From Lachnospiraceae bacterium (lineage in GTDB: Bacteria > Bacillota > Clostridia > Lachnospirales > Lachnospiraceae), in NCBI GenBank assembly GCA_017441295.1, contig JAFRYA010000006.1:186001-250000 (forward strand): a stretch of 64,000 nt of DNA, in the 5' to 3' direction. Of the stretch, positions 37,024 through 45,426 are shown piece by piece. The translations under genes and the position numbers were made by a program. The notes beneath the pieces are model-generated. The model had not been told where the DNA came from. It saw nothing but the letters and a program-made list of their open reading frames with translations, and searched no databases. Numbering within the stretch: the stretch's first letter is position 1; every line of letters begins with the position of its first letter.

Positions 37024-37900
37024 GCATTTTCTCCTTTCTTAAATAAAGTTTTCTGATATAGGCCGGTGTTGTGCCGCAGCACCCTCCCACAAGGCTTGCG
37101 CCTGCATTTATCAGTTCGGCCATGGAAGACGCAAAGGCGTCCTCGTCAAGATCGTATTTTACAGCTCCTCCGGGGAGCGTCTGGGGCATCCCGGCATTAG
37201 GCTTCGCAATCAGCGGCAGGCGGGTGGCACCGGCCATGGCCTCAATGATCGGGAGCATCCTGTCGGGTCCGTATGAACAGTTAGCGCCTACAGCGTCCGC
37301 GCCGCAGTCAGTGATGATGCGGGCAGCGTCAGCGGCAGCGGTGCCGTAAGTTGTGCGTCCGCTCTCATCGAATGTCATGGTGACCATGAGCGGCAGTGAG
37401 GACACTTCATTAGCAGCTGTAATGGCGGCCCTGACCTCGTCAATGCTGATCATGGTCTCGACAACCAGCAGGTCGCAGCCTGCCTTGTCAAGAATGCTGA
37501 TCTGTTCTTTGTAAACGTCCACAGCTTCCTCAAAGGTCATGTCGCCGAAAGGCTCCAGCATTTCGCCGGTCATGGAAATATCTCCCGCAACCAGAGCGCG
37601 GCCCTGGGCGGCATTCTGGCTGATACGGACAGCATCCGTATTCAGCTGCTCTATCCTGCCTTGCAGGCCGAAGGTCTTAAGCCTTGCTGCGTTTGCGCCG
37701 AATGTAGGAGCCAGGATGATCTCGCTGCCGGCTTCAATGTATTGGCGCTGCAGGGTGATGACTGTCTCAGGATGGTCACAGACCCATTCTTCAGTGCAGC
37801 TGCCCCGCGGCATTCCCGCGGCCAGCAGGAAAGATCCGGTCGCTCCGTCCAGAATATGTATGGTGTTTTGGGTGTATGAAACAAACTCTTTTTTATTCAT
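37013..37900 (-). CDS. Homocysteine S-methyltransferase family protein
   Basis: A 295-residue stand-alone homocysteine-binding barrel like the N-terminal module of MetH or betaine-homocysteine methyltransferase. ILDGATGSFL opens the domain, and the zinc-binding Cys residues lie in VGANCSYGP and GGCCGTTP. It probably forms methionine from homocysteine with an unknown methyl donor. The MNKKEFV start was chosen because longer N-termini do not fit the family. No Shine-Dalgarno is present: the -10 box TATTAT ends 6 bp before the ATG, so a leaderless mRNA is predicted. Confidence 0.88.
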   Translation of the reverse strand: MNKKEFVSYTQNTIHILDGATGSFLLAAGMPRGSCTEEWVCDHPETVITLQRQYIEAGSEIILAPTFGANAARLKTFGLQGRIEQLNTDAVRISQNAAQGRALVAGDISMTGEMLEPFGDMTFEEAVDVYKEQISILDKAGCDLLVVETMISIDEVRAAITAANEVSSLPLMVTMTFDESGRTTYGTAAADAARIITDCGADAVGANCSYGPDRMLPIIEAMAGATRLPLIAKPNAGMPQTLPGGAVKYDLDEDAFASSMAELINAGASLVGGCCGTTPAYIRKLYLRKEKMHVL

Positions 37901-37906
37901 GAAATA

Positions 37907-37935
37907 ATAATAATTAATTTTCTTGCAAATTGCAA
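37907..37935 (-). promoter_or_regulatory. Promoter of homocysteine methyltransferase, leaderless
   Basis: Minus strand TTGCAA (37935-37930), 17 bp, TATTAT (37912-37907), then 6 bp and the ATG. Confidence 0.75.
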
Positions 37936-37951
37936 TTATTCGTGTTAGAAT
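37923..37951 (+). promoter_or_regulatory. Promoter of the rpsF operon, overlapping a divergent promoter
   Basis: TTGCAA, 17 bp, TAGAAT on the plus strand. It shares 13 bp with the divergent promoter at 37907-37935, so the two cannot both be occupied fully by RNA polymerase. Confidence 0.8.
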
Positions 37952-38021
37952 TCCTATTCGTGATAATATTCCTTGCTTTCCACATGGATGGAAGGCCAGA
38001 GACCAAAAGGAGGTGCGAGAA

Positions 38022-38318
38022 ATGAGCAAATATGAAATAGCAGTTGTTTTAAGTGCTAAGCTCGAAGACGAAGAACGCGCTCAGATCATTGAGAAGATCA
38101 AAGGACTCGTAGAGAGATATTCCGGCAGCGTTACAGACGTTAAGGAATGGGGCAAGAAGAAACTTGCTTACGAGATCCAGAAGATGTCTGAAGCTTTCTA
38201 TTACTTCGTTGAATTCGAGACTGAGAACACCGATTGCCCTAACGAGATGGAGCAGCAGCTCAGAATCATGGACGGCGTTATCAGATATTTAGTTGTTGCG
38301 CGTGAAGAAGAAGAGTAA
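38022..38318 (+). CDS. rpsF: 30S ribosomal protein S6
   Basis: A 98-residue S6 protein (MSKYEIAVVLSAKLEDEERAQ, then KKLAYEIQKMSEAFYYFVEFE) that binds S18 on the small subunit. The ATG follows AAAAGGAGGTGCGAGA; the frame upstream is not coding. It leads the rpsF-ssb-rpsR cluster, with a 70-bp leader that might hold feedback control, though I see no clear S6:S18 site. Confidence 0.97.
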   Translation: MSKYEIAVVLSAKLEDEERAQIIEKIKGLVERYSGSVTDVKEWGKKKLAYEIQKMSEAFYYFVEFETENTDCPNEMEQQLRIMDGVIRYLVVAREEEE

Positions 38319-38359
38319 TTAACTAATGGCACTGAACACTCGTACAAGAAGGAGTTAGT

Positions 38360-38821
38360 ATGAACAAAGTAATACTTATGGGACGTTTAACGAGAGATCC
38401 CGACATCAGATACTCACAGGGAGAGAATTCCGTAGCAGTTGCCAGATTTACCTTAGCGGTAGACAGACGTTTCAGGAGAGACAATGAGCAGAACGCTGAC
38501 TTTATCAGCTGTGTAGCATTCGGACGTAACGCAGAGTTCTTTGAGAAATATACCAAGCAGGGAACCAAGGTTGTCATCGAAGGCAACATCCGTACCGGTA
38601 GCTATACCAACAGAGACGGTCAGAAAGTATACACCACCGACGTAGCAGTTGACAGCGTAGAGTTTGCAGAGAGCAAGGCCAGCGCATCATCATCAGCTAA
38701 TCAGGAGGCACCTGCATACACCGCTCCTGCGAAACCTGTTCCGGCACCGTCAGAGGCAGCCAGCGAAGGTTTCATGAACATTGCAGACGGATTAGAAGAC
38801 GAGGGTTTGCCATTTAATTAA
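38360..38821 (+). CDS. ssb: Single-stranded DNA-binding protein
   Basis: A 153-residue SSB. The OB fold opens MNKVILMGRLTRDPDIRYSQ, has FISCVAFGRNAEFFEKYTKQG, and ends in an acidic tip LEDEGLPFN close to the usual DDDIPF that recruits partner proteins. The tail between (residues 110-140) is Ala/Ser/Pro-rich. AGAAGGAGTTAGT precedes the ATG. Confidence 0.97.
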   Translation: MNKVILMGRLTRDPDIRYSQGENSVAVARFTLAVDRRFRRDNEQNADFISCVAFGRNAEFFEKYTKQGTKVVIEGNIRTGSYTNRDGQKVYTTDVAVDSVEFAESKASASSSANQEAPAYTAPAKPVPAPSEAASEGFMNIADGLEDEGLPFN

Positions 38822-38845
38822 ACCGTTATTAAGGAGGTCATAATT

Positions 38846-39109
38846 ATGGCATATAACAAAGCTGAAAAAGGCGATGCTCCAAAGAGGAGAACAAATATCC
38901 GCAGAAGAAAGAAAGTTTGCGTATTCTGCGGCGAGAATGCTCAGGTTGTAGATTACAAGGACGTTGCAACTCTTAAGAAGTTCGTTTCTGAGAGAGGCAA
39001 GATCTTACCAAGAAGAGTAACCGGTACATGCGCAAAGCATCAGAGAGCCGTTACCACAGCCATCAAGAGAGCAAGACACATTGCTTTAATGCCTTACACA
39101 GTAGACTAA
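38846..39109 (+). CDS. rpsR: 30S ribosomal protein S18
   Basis: An 87-residue basic protein with [35 protein letters not shown] in pieces and the C-terminal [20 protein letters not shown], which is S18. The CVFCG Cys pair and the later TCAKH suggest a zinc-type (C+) S18, since three or more Cys are kept. AAGGAGGTC precedes the ATG. Confidence 0.97.
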   Translation: MAYNKAEKGDAPKRRTNIRRRKKVCVFCGENAQVVDYKDVATLKKFVSERGKILPRRVTGTCAKHQRAVTTAIKRARHIALMPYTVD

Positions 39110-39126
39110 CTAAGCAAGAAATTTTA

Positions 39127-39156
39127 AAGGAACTGCTTGAACGCAGTTCCTTTTTT
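39127..39156 (+). terminator. rpsR terminator
   Basis: GGAACTGC and GCAGTTCC form an 8-bp stem followed by T6. Confidence 0.9.
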
Positions 39157-39182
39157 CATGCGCTTTATTATTATTCGCCGGG

Positions 39183-39392
39183 TTTATAAAATCTGCCTCC
39201 AATATATCCAAAAACACAATAAGCCGAAAGCCCTTAGTGAAGAGCGCGGCCGGATAGGACCCGAGCTCAGGACTGTCTGAGCGAAACGAAGTGGAGCGAG
39301 TTCCGCACGAGGGTCCGCGTTTATCCGGGTGTGCTCTGAACTTAGTAGCTTTCGAGCCGTGTTGTGGATATATTGGAGGCAGACTTTATAAG
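39183..39392. repeat. Long imperfect palindrome, copy 2 of a dispersed structured element
   Basis: A 210-bp inverted repeat. The outer arms TCTGCCTCCAATATATCC and GGATATATTGGAGGCAGA are perfect complements. Inside are CGAAAGC/GCTTTCG, CTTAG-type, AGAGC/GCTCT, CCGGATA/TATCCGG and GGACCC/GGGTCC pairs, then a small GCTCAG/CTGAGC hairpin. The inner sequence is the same as copy 1 (11641-11799) in opposite orientation; outer arms are different in sequence but still pair. It lies between rpsR and gdpP with no gene. Confidence 0.78.
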
Positions 39393-39509
39393 TCACGAAA
39401 ATAAAAATGCGCAAGAAAAAGAAAACTGCGATATAAGTATTCCTTTTACTATTTCTGTATAATGTAGTATAATATCTTGACACAATGTCACCTGAAGTGA
39501 GGTATTGAC

Positions 39510-41558
39510 ATGGAAAAAAAGATTAGACTTAAGATGGGATACATATTGAGGGGCTACAGGCTGTTTCCGGTATTGTTCGGAATAATCATTCTGGCCCTTA
39601 CAGTTGTACTCTTTTTTATAGATACCAAGGCGGGACTGTGCGGAGTGGCCGCGCTGCTGATTTATCTGATCGCGCTGCTGATCTTCCAGCTGATCAATAA
39701 CAAGCGTCTGCTGAATGGCATGGTCGGATTCATCCAGGGCTTCGAGAATGTTGAGAGGGCGCTGGTCGATGACTTCCCTATTCCGTACGCGGTTACTGAT
39801 TCCAATGGTATCGTTATTTTGTCCAATAAGAAGTTCGGCAGATTCTATGACGGCGAATCCGGAGATATGTGCCTGACCGATCTGTTCAGGGAACTGAACG
39901 ACGACGATCTGGTTTTCGAAGGCAATGAGAAGAATATTTCCATCGTCTATGATATGAGGAATTTCAGGCTGAACCTGAAGAAACTGGACATCCCGAGAGA
40001 ACTGCTGCAGGACAGCATTTTCGTAATGCAGCGCAGAGCTGAGTACCTGCTCGCGGTTTACATGTTTGACGAGACTGAGATCGTCAACATGATGAAACAG
40101 AGCGTTGAGCAGCAGATGGTAGTCGGCTCATTATACGTTGATAATTATCAGGAGGTCATCGGTAATGTCCAGGACATCAACAAGTCCCTGGTTATCGCCC
40201 ATATTGACCGCGTTATAAATGAATACTTCCAGAAGGTGGAAGGCATAGTCAGAAAGATCGAGAAGGACAGATATTTCATCGTATTTAAGAGAAAATACCT
40301 GGCCCAGATGCAGAGAAACAAATTCGACCTTTTGGATGAGATCAAGAATCTGACCACGAACGATGAGCTGAAGGCCACCATCAGTATGGGTATCGGCGTC
40401 GGCGAGAATTATCTCAAAGACTGCGAATACGCTGAGCTCGCTCTGGAACTGGCTCTGGGCAGAGGCGGCGACCAGGTTATTGTTAAGGAAGGCGAGCGCG
40501 TATACTTCTACGGCGGCAAGACCAGACAGGTTGAAAAGAACACCAGAGTTAAAGCCAGGGTTACTGCGCTGGCACTCAGGGACATCATTCTGGGCAAGGA
40601 CCGCGTAGTCGTCATGGGACACAAACTCAGCGACGTAGACTCATTCGGAGCTTCACTCGGCATTTACAAGGCGGCTACTGCTCTAGGCAAGCGCGCGTAT
40701 ATCGTGCTGAACGAACTGAACAACTCAGTGCAGCCTGTGCTGGATATGTTTCTGGATGACGAGCATTATTCAAACAACGTGTTCATCTCCACGGAGGAGG
40801 CACACAAATACGTTAACAAGGACACAGCGTTGGTAGTTGTGGACGTCAATAAGCCATCCATTTTCGAATGCCCTGAGCTGCTTGATCTGACTCAGACCAT
40901 CGTGCTCATTGACCATCATCTGCAGAGCGGCGACAGAATCGACAACCTCGTGCTTTCATACACCGAGCCGAATGCGTCATCTGCTTCCGAAATGGTTACT
41001 GAGCTGCTGCAGTATATTACTGACAATGTCAAGCTGACCAAGAGCGAGGCTGAGGCCATGTACGCCGGCATTTTGATCGACACCAACTTCTTCACCAAGA
41101 ACACCGGTGTCCGTACATTTGAGGCAGCTGCGTACCTTAGAAGAAGCGGCATCGACGTATCCAGGGTCAACGGACTCTTCCGCGACAGCCTCGAGGATGT
41201 CAAGATCAAGGCTGAAGCGATCAAGGGTGCTGAGATGCTTGCTGACGGATTTGCCTTTGCTGCCGTCAAGGCAGACGCGACAATCAATCCGCCTGTTGTG
41301 GCTGCGCAGGTTGCCAATGAACTGCTGGCGGCCAAGGGCGTTAAGGGCAGCTTCACTATGACCGAATACGACGGCCAGATTTATATCAGCGCCCGTTCCA
41401 TCGGCGAGACTAACGTCCAGCTGGTAATGGAGCGTATGGGCGGCGGCGGACACATGAATATGGCAGGTGCCCAGCTGAAGGGCAGTACCATTGAGGACGC
41501 CAAGAAGAAACTGAAATTAACATTAAAGAAAATGATAGAAGAGGGGGACCTGAAATGA
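39510..41558 (+). CDS. gdpP: Cyclic-di-AMP phosphodiesterase GdpP-like (DHH/DHHA1)
   Basis: A 682-residue membrane-bound enzyme that hydrolyses c-di-AMP. Two N-terminal hydrophobic helices (about residues 13-60) are followed by a PAS-like region, a degenerate GGDEF domain without the GGDEF motif, then a DHH domain (VVVMGHKLSDVDSFGAS, VVVDVNKP, IVLIDHHLQSGD) and DHHA1 with GGGGHMNMAGAQL. All metal ligands of the DHH class are visible. GTGAGG precedes the ATG. Its end overlaps rplI (ATGA). Confidence 0.95.
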   Translation: MEKKIRLKMGYILRGYRLFPVLFGIIILALTVVLFFIDTKAGLCGVAALLIYLIALLIFQLINNKRLLNGMVGFIQGFENVERALVDDFPIPYAVTDSNGIVILSNKKFGRFYDGESGDMCLTDLFRELNDDDLVFEGNEKNISIVYDMRNFRLNLKKLDIPRELLQDSIFVMQRRAEYLLAVYMFDETEIVNMMKQSVEQQMVVGSLYVDNYQEVIGNVQDINKSLVIAHIDRVINEYFQKVEGIVRKIEKDRYFIVFKRKYLAQMQRNKFDLLDEIKNLTTNDELKATISMGIGVGENYLKDCEYAELALELALGRGGDQVIVKEGERVYFYGGKTRQVEKNTRVKARVTALALRDIILGKDRVVVMGHKLSDVDSFGASLGIYKAATALGKRAYIVLNELNNSVQPVLDMFLDDEHYSNNVFISTEEAHKYVNKDTALVVVDVNKPSIFECPELLDLTQTIVLIDHHLQSGDRIDNLVLSYTEPNASSASEMVTELLQYITDNVKLTKSEAEAMYAGILIDTNFFTKNTGVRTFEAAAYLRRSGIDVSRVNGLFRDSLEDVKIKAEAIKGAEMLADGFAFAAVKADATINPPVVAAQVANELLAAKGVKGSFTMTEYDGQIYISARSIGETNVQLVMERMGGGGHMNMAGAQLKGSTIEDAKKKLKLTLKKMIEEGDLK

Positions 41559-42001
41559 AAGTAATTTTATTAGAAGACGTTAAGTCTCTGGGAAAGAAAG
41601 GACAGATCGTTGACGTCAGCGACGGCTATGCGAGGAACTTCATCATCCCTAAGAAAAAGGGCGCCCCTGCAACAGCAGACAATCTGAACAACCTTAAACT
41701 CCAGAAGGCCAATGAGGCAAAGGTGGCTCAGGAGAACCTCGAAGCAGCACAGACACTGGCAGCAGATCTGGCCAAGAACCCTGTAGTTATCAAGGTTAAG
41801 ACCGGTGAGAACGGCAAGCTTTTCGGAGCCATTGCCACCAAGGAAATCGCCGCAGCAGTCAAGGATCAGCACGGTCTGGATTTAGACAAGAAAAAGATCG
41901 TTCTGGACGAGCCGATCAAGGAACTCGGTGTTAAGGATATCAAGGTTAAACTCCACAAGGATGTTACATGCACCCTTAAGGTAGAAGTAGTGGAAGGTTA
42001 A
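41555..42001 (+). CDS. rplI: 50S ribosomal protein L9
   Basis: A 148-residue two-lobed protein. MKVILLEDVKSLGKKGQIVDVSDGYARNFIIPKK in pieces is the L9 N-domain, followed by the long connecting helix and the C-domain that includes TGENGKLFGAIATKEIA. AGAGGGGGACC precedes the ATG, which overlaps the gdpP stop. Confidence 0.97.
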   Translation: MKVILLEDVKSLGKKGQIVDVSDGYARNFIIPKKKGAPATADNLNNLKLQKANEAKVAQENLEAAQTLAADLAKNPVVIKVKTGENGKLFGAIATKEIAAAVKDQHGLDLDKKKIVLDEPIKELGVKDIKVKLHKDVTCTLKVEVVEG

Positions 42002-42004
42002 TAA

Positions 42005-43366
42005 ATGGAAGACGATGCTCTTGTTAAGAAAATAATGCCGCACAATCTGGAGGCGGAGCAATCCGTCATCGGCGCTATGCTGATGGATCCGATGGCAATA
42101 GATACAGCCGGAGAGATGCTGGTTGGCGAGGACTTCTATTCTAAACAGAATGGGATTGTTTACGATGCCATCCAGGAACTCAGGTCAGAGAACAAGCCTG
42201 CTGACCCGGTTACTCTCAGCGCCAGACTGAAAGAAAAGGGCGTACCTGAGGAGATGGCAGGTCCTGAATTTGTCAGGGATATCATTGCAGCTGTCCCGAC
42301 CTCAGCCAACGTCAAGCATTATGCCCAGATAGTATACGAGAAATCCACTCTGCGCAGACTCATCAGGGTTTCACAGGATATTTCCGAGGATTGCTATAGC
42401 GGCACAGATAAGCTGGACACCATCCTTGAGAACACTGAGAAGAAGGTTTTCAATCTGGTACAGTCCAGGAATTCACGCGAGTTCGAACCGATCAGCGAAG
42501 TCGTTATGAAGGCGCTGCGCAGGATTGAAGAAGCATCCAAGACCCAGGGCAATGTTACCGGCATTCCGACAGGCTTCATTGACCTGGATAATATGCTGTC
42601 AGGCCTGCAGAGATCTGACCTCGTCATCGTTGCCGCGCGTCCTTCCATGGGCAAGACCGCTTTCGTCCTGTCCATTGCGGACTACGTGGCATTCAGGAAG
42701 GAAATGAGCGTCGCTATCTTCAGCCTCGAAATGGCCAAGGAGCAGCTCGTTAACCGTCTCTTCTCAATGGAAGCCAAGATTGACGCGCAGAACATCCGCT
42801 CAGGAAATCTGTCAGAGAAAGAGTGGGAAGACCTCATGGAGGCTTCCGAGACCATCAGCGCGTCCAAGATCATCATTGATGACACGCCGGGCATATCCAT
42901 GACCGAGCTGCGCTCAAGATGCCGCAAATATAAACTTGAAGAGGACATTCAGATGGTCCTGATCGACTATATTCAGCTCATGAGCTCAGGCGGCAGGGTC
43001 GAGTCCAGGCAGCAGGAGATTTCAGAGATTTCCCGTGGCCTGAAAGCCCTCGCAAGAGAGCTGAATGTGCCCGTATTGGTGCTTTCACAGCTGAACCGTG
43101 CAGTTGATACCCGAAGCGGCAACAGGCCCGTATTATCGGACATCAGGGAGTCAGGATCGATCGAGCAGGATGCCGATGTCATCATGTTCCTTTACAGGGA
43201 TGATTATTATAACCCTGATACAGAGAAGAAGAACGTAGCAGAAGTCATTGTGGCTAAGCAGAGAAACGGCCCTGTCGGCACCATCGAGCTCACATGGCAG
43301 CCTAAATACACCAGGTTCGTCAATACAGCCAAGTCCGGTCCGAAGGACGGCGGAGCATTCAAGTAA
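42005..43366 (+). CDS. dnaB: Replicative DNA helicase DnaB
   Basis: A 453-residue hexameric helicase (DnaC in Bacillus naming). The N-domain begins MPHNLEAEQSVIGAMLMDP; Walker A is ARPSMGKTAF; Walker B and later motifs are MVLIDYIQLMS and LSQLNRAVDTR with DIRESGSIEQDADVI. It follows rplI after 3 bp, with GGAAGG at the rplI end serving as ribosome site. It is the last gene of the block. Confidence 0.97.
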   Translation: MEDDALVKKIMPHNLEAEQSVIGAMLMDPMAIDTAGEMLVGEDFYSKQNGIVYDAIQELRSENKPADPVTLSARLKEKGVPEEMAGPEFVRDIIAAVPTSANVKHYAQIVYEKSTLRRLIRVSQDISEDCYSGTDKLDTILENTEKKVFNLVQSRNSREFEPISEVVMKALRRIEEASKTQGNVTGIPTGFIDLDNMLSGLQRSDLVIVAARPSMGKTAFVLSIADYVAFRKEMSVAIFSLEMAKEQLVNRLFSMEAKIDAQNIRSGNLSEKEWEDLMEASETISASKIIIDDTPGISMTELRSRCRKYKLEEDIQMVLIDYIQLMSSGGRVESRQQEISEISRGLKALARELNVPVLVLSQLNRAVDTRSGNRPVLSDIRESGSIEQDADVIMFLYRDDYYNPDTEKKNVAEVIVAKQRNGPVGTIELTWQPKYTRFVNTAKSGPKDGGAFK

Positions 43367-43370
43367 AATA

Positions 43371-43398
43371 AAACAGCTGCCTGTTCAGGCAGCTGTTT
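43371..43398. terminator. Bidirectional terminator between dnaB and ferredoxin
   Basis: AAACAGCTGCCT and AGGCAGCTGTTT pair perfectly (12 bp) around GTTC; it can serve both convergent genes. Confidence 0.85.
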
Positions 43399-43428
43399 CA
43401 ATTTGCGCAAATTTAGTTTTTATAATAA

Positions 43429-43599
43429 TTACTCCTGTGAGATAGCACTTACAGGGCAGGTGTCTGCGCATGAACCACATTCGATGCACTTTTCTGGGTC
43501 GATTTCATACTTGCCATCGCCCTCAGCAATAGCCTCGTTTGGGCAAACGCTTTCGCATGAACCACAGCTTAAGCACTCATCAGAAATTACATATGCCAT
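43429..43599 (-). CDS. Small 2[4Fe-4S] ferredoxin
   Basis: A 56-residue clostridial-type ferredoxin, too short for many gene callers. Cys motifs CLSCGSCESVCP and CIECGSCADTCP bind two 4Fe-4S clusters. It starts MAYVISDEC behind AAGGAGGGACATATT and ends AISQE. It is a soluble low-potential electron carrier. It stands alone, divergent from the DUF1858 gene. Confidence 0.95.
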   Translation of the reverse strand: MAYVISDECLSCGSCESVCPNEAIAEGDGKYEIDPEKCIECGSCADTCPVSAISQE

Positions 43600-43715
43600 A
43601 ATATGTCCCTCCTTCTTAATGATGAAAAAATCATAATACTTTTAAAAAAAATATACAAGAGAAAAAACGAAACTTGAAATTATTTGTACAATATCACAGT
43701 ATTAAAGACGCAATA

Positions 43716-43744
43716 TTGAAAAAAACTGTTTAATATACTATAAT
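43716..43744 (+). promoter_or_regulatory. Promoter of the DUF1858 gene
   Basis: TTGAAA, 17 bp, TATAAT; the perfect -10 lies about 38 bp before the ATG, behind which sits TAGGAGGATAAA. Confidence 0.85.
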
Positions 43745-43782
43745 TACGCCAGTCCAAAAAAGCGTTATAGGAGGATAAATAA

Positions 43783-43983
43783 ATGTCAGCAATCACTAAA
43801 GACATGACAATCGGTGAGATCTTAAGAGTTGATGAGGGCCTTGTCCCAATTCTTTTAGAAACAGGTATGCACTGCCTTGGATGCCCGTCAGCACAGGCCG
43901 AGAGCCTTGAAGAAGCATGCTGGGTTCACGGCACAGATGTAGACGCAATCGTTGAGAAAATGAACGCATTTCTGGCACAGTAA
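43783..43983 (+). CDS. DUF1858 small protein
   Basis: A 66-residue cytoplasmic protein of the DUF1858 family: [43 protein letters not shown] in pieces. The GMHCLGCPS Cys pair resembles a metal or redox site and the family often appears fused to or near hybrid-cluster and other redox proteins. Function is unknown. It has its own promoter and terminator and is divergent from a ferredoxin gene. Confidence 0.9.
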   Translation: MSAITKDMTIGEILRVDEGLVPILLETGMHCLGCPSAQAESLEEACWVHGTDVDAIVEKMNAFLAQ

Positions 43984-43997
43984 TAGATATAAATTAG

Positions 43998-44026
43998 AGC
44001 TGTCACTTTTGTGACAGCTTTTTTTT
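43998..44026 (+). terminator. Terminator of the DUF1858 gene
   Basis: AGCTGTCAC and GTGACAGCT pair around TTTT, then T8. Confidence 0.93.
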
Positions 44027-44084
44027 GTGCGCTGAAATTGCTGCGCCATGTTTTGCAGATGGTGGACGTTTTGTTAATGGCATG

Positions 44085-44179
44085 GCCACGTTTTGCAATC
44101 CATAGGCGTATTTGGGCTATTTTGAGACATATTTTGCAATTTGTGGGCGTTTTTTGACTCATAAATTGCATAACGTGGC
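44085..44179. repeat. Palindromic element downstream of the orphan gene
   Basis: Bounded by GCCACGTT (44085) and AACGTGGC (44172). It contains TGGGCGTTTTTTGACTCATAA, nearly the same as in the element at 45271-45411 and in the same orientation. Confidence 0.6.
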
Positions 44180-44191
44180 TGGCTACAAGAG

Positions 44192-45199
44192 TCAGCTTGA
44201 CTTGAATAGCATCTTAAAGGTCAGCTCCCTTCTGTCGGCGTATTTAAGAAGCAGCGAATCGCGATTTTTCCTATTTAAGGCTTTACGAACCAGAACAAAA
44301 GCGGCCTCAATGGACTGGAAGCTATGTAAATCTCCAGAGGTGAGGCTAATCAGCTTGTATCCGGATTCCTTGAGTGCATTGCCCTTTGCTTTATCATATT
44401 TATGCTGACGAGAATCAAGATGGGTCAGGTTGCTGTCATACTCGATTACAGCCCGCTCCGCATTCCAGACGAGGTCACCGCGGCAGGTGTTAAGACCCAG
44501 CAGATTGGCAGCTTCTTCATTCAATGTGATTTCTTTATTAAGCTGCAGTCCGGTCAGATTGTAACCTCCTTCTGATAAAGGCAAAATGCAAAATACAGCT
44601 ATCTTTGTTTCTGCTGGAGAATATGAGCCTTCCAGGACATATCGGACAGCTCTCATGGCTTGGCGGTGGCCAGTATTTCTTTTTGCTGAAAGTACATAAT
44701 CAGAAATCATCGAAAGATTTGTGACGGGGCTGCGAAAAACCTGGCCAAGTTCAGATGCTGAATCAATAGCGTATTCAGCACACAGATTGCAACCTAACTC
44801 AACCAGCAGCGGAAGAGGGAGCCGGGAGGCAAATGTCAAAAAGCAATATTCGGGGCTGGCCACATATATATTAAAGCCTTGCAGCTCTTTAGACAGCTGG
44901 TAATTATTTAATTGGATGAAACTATTCTCTGGCAGATGCCTGGAAATAACAGAAAAGCGAATGTCCCTGGAACGATGTTTGGCATTTGAATCTGGCACTA
45001 AAACATGAAGAGGCAAGGTGAGGCCTAGTTCAGATGCGATAAGTCTGGCTGAAGCAGAATGAACATGTGAAATGATATTTACAGGCAGAGAAACCCGCTC
45101 ACAAATTTTGTAAGAATAAGATCTGGGATTTTTGTGTTTGGAATAATCCAACCAAAACGAAAGCGCGGAAGCGCCTGAGATAATAATAGAATTTTTCAT
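44192..45199 (-). CDS. Orphan protein with nuclease-like (DUF559/PD-(D/E)XK-type) C-terminus
   Basis: A 335-residue protein I cannot name. The N-terminal region (ISGASALSFWLD) has the look of AbiEi-like or related putative antitoxin proteins. The C-terminal part reads GDLVWNAERAVIEYDSNLTH, then LKESGYKLISLTSGDL, which resembles the Vsr/DUF559 PD-(D/E)XK fold: an Asp, a Glu-Tyr-Asp and a final VI-x-LT strand. Whether it cuts DNA is not known. AAAAGGAA precedes the ATG. Its codon use appears less GC-biased than the neighbours, and related palindromes flank both sides, which hints at acquisition as a unit. Confidence 0.5.
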   Translation of the reverse strand: MKNSIIISGASALSFWLDYSKHKNPRSYSYKICERVSLPVNIISHVHSASARLIASELGLTLPLHVLVPDSNAKHRSRDIRFSVISRHLPENSFIQLNNYQLSKELQGFNIYVASPEYCFLTFASRLPLPLLVELGCNLCAEYAIDSASELGQVFRSPVTNLSMISDYVLSAKRNTGHRQAMRAVRYVLEGSYSPAETKIAVFCILPLSEGGYNLTGLQLNKEITLNEEAANLLGLNTCRGDLVWNAERAVIEYDSNLTHLDSRQHKYDKAKGNALKESGYKLISLTSGDLHSFQSIEAAFVLVRKALNRKNRDSLLLKYADRRELTFKMLFKSS

Positions 45200-45270
45200 A
45201 GTTAAATTCCTTTTTGAATAATTGAATTAGTGTTCCTTAAAGAATAAGAAACGAAATATTTGGTATTAGA

Positions 45271-45411
45271 GTAGCCACGTTCTGCAAGTTATGGGCGTTT
45301 TTTGACCCATAACTTGCGATTCATGTCTCAAAACAGATGAAATGCGCCCACAAGTTGAAAATTGTGGCCGAACTATACAGAAAACGCCCATAGACTGCAG
45401 ATTGTGGCTAC
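45271..45411. repeat. Palindromic element upstream of the orphan gene
   Basis: Bounded by GTAGCCAC and GTGGCTAC. CTGCA(AGT)TATGGGCGTTTT near the left end pairs with AAAACGCCCATA(GAC)TGCAG near the right end, and AAGTTATGGG/CCCATAACTT forms an inner 10-bp stem. Lies between the orphan gene and potD. Confidence 0.68.
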
Positions 45412-45426
45412 ATCAGCCAGCGAGAG

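Noticed and set aside
37952..38021. S6:S18 autoregulatory site in the rpsF leader
   Set aside because: A weak CCTT/AAGG stem exists, but I could not place the CCG-bulge signature with confidence.
39183..39392. The palindrome as 6S RNA, tRNA or tmRNA
   Set aside because: Two copies with branched apical parts, no CCA-type acceptor end, and no promoter-like central bubble in one long stem.
39184..39483. Minus-strand 99-codon frame in the rpsR-gdpP gap
   Set aside because: It runs through the long palindrome and has no ribosome site or domain.
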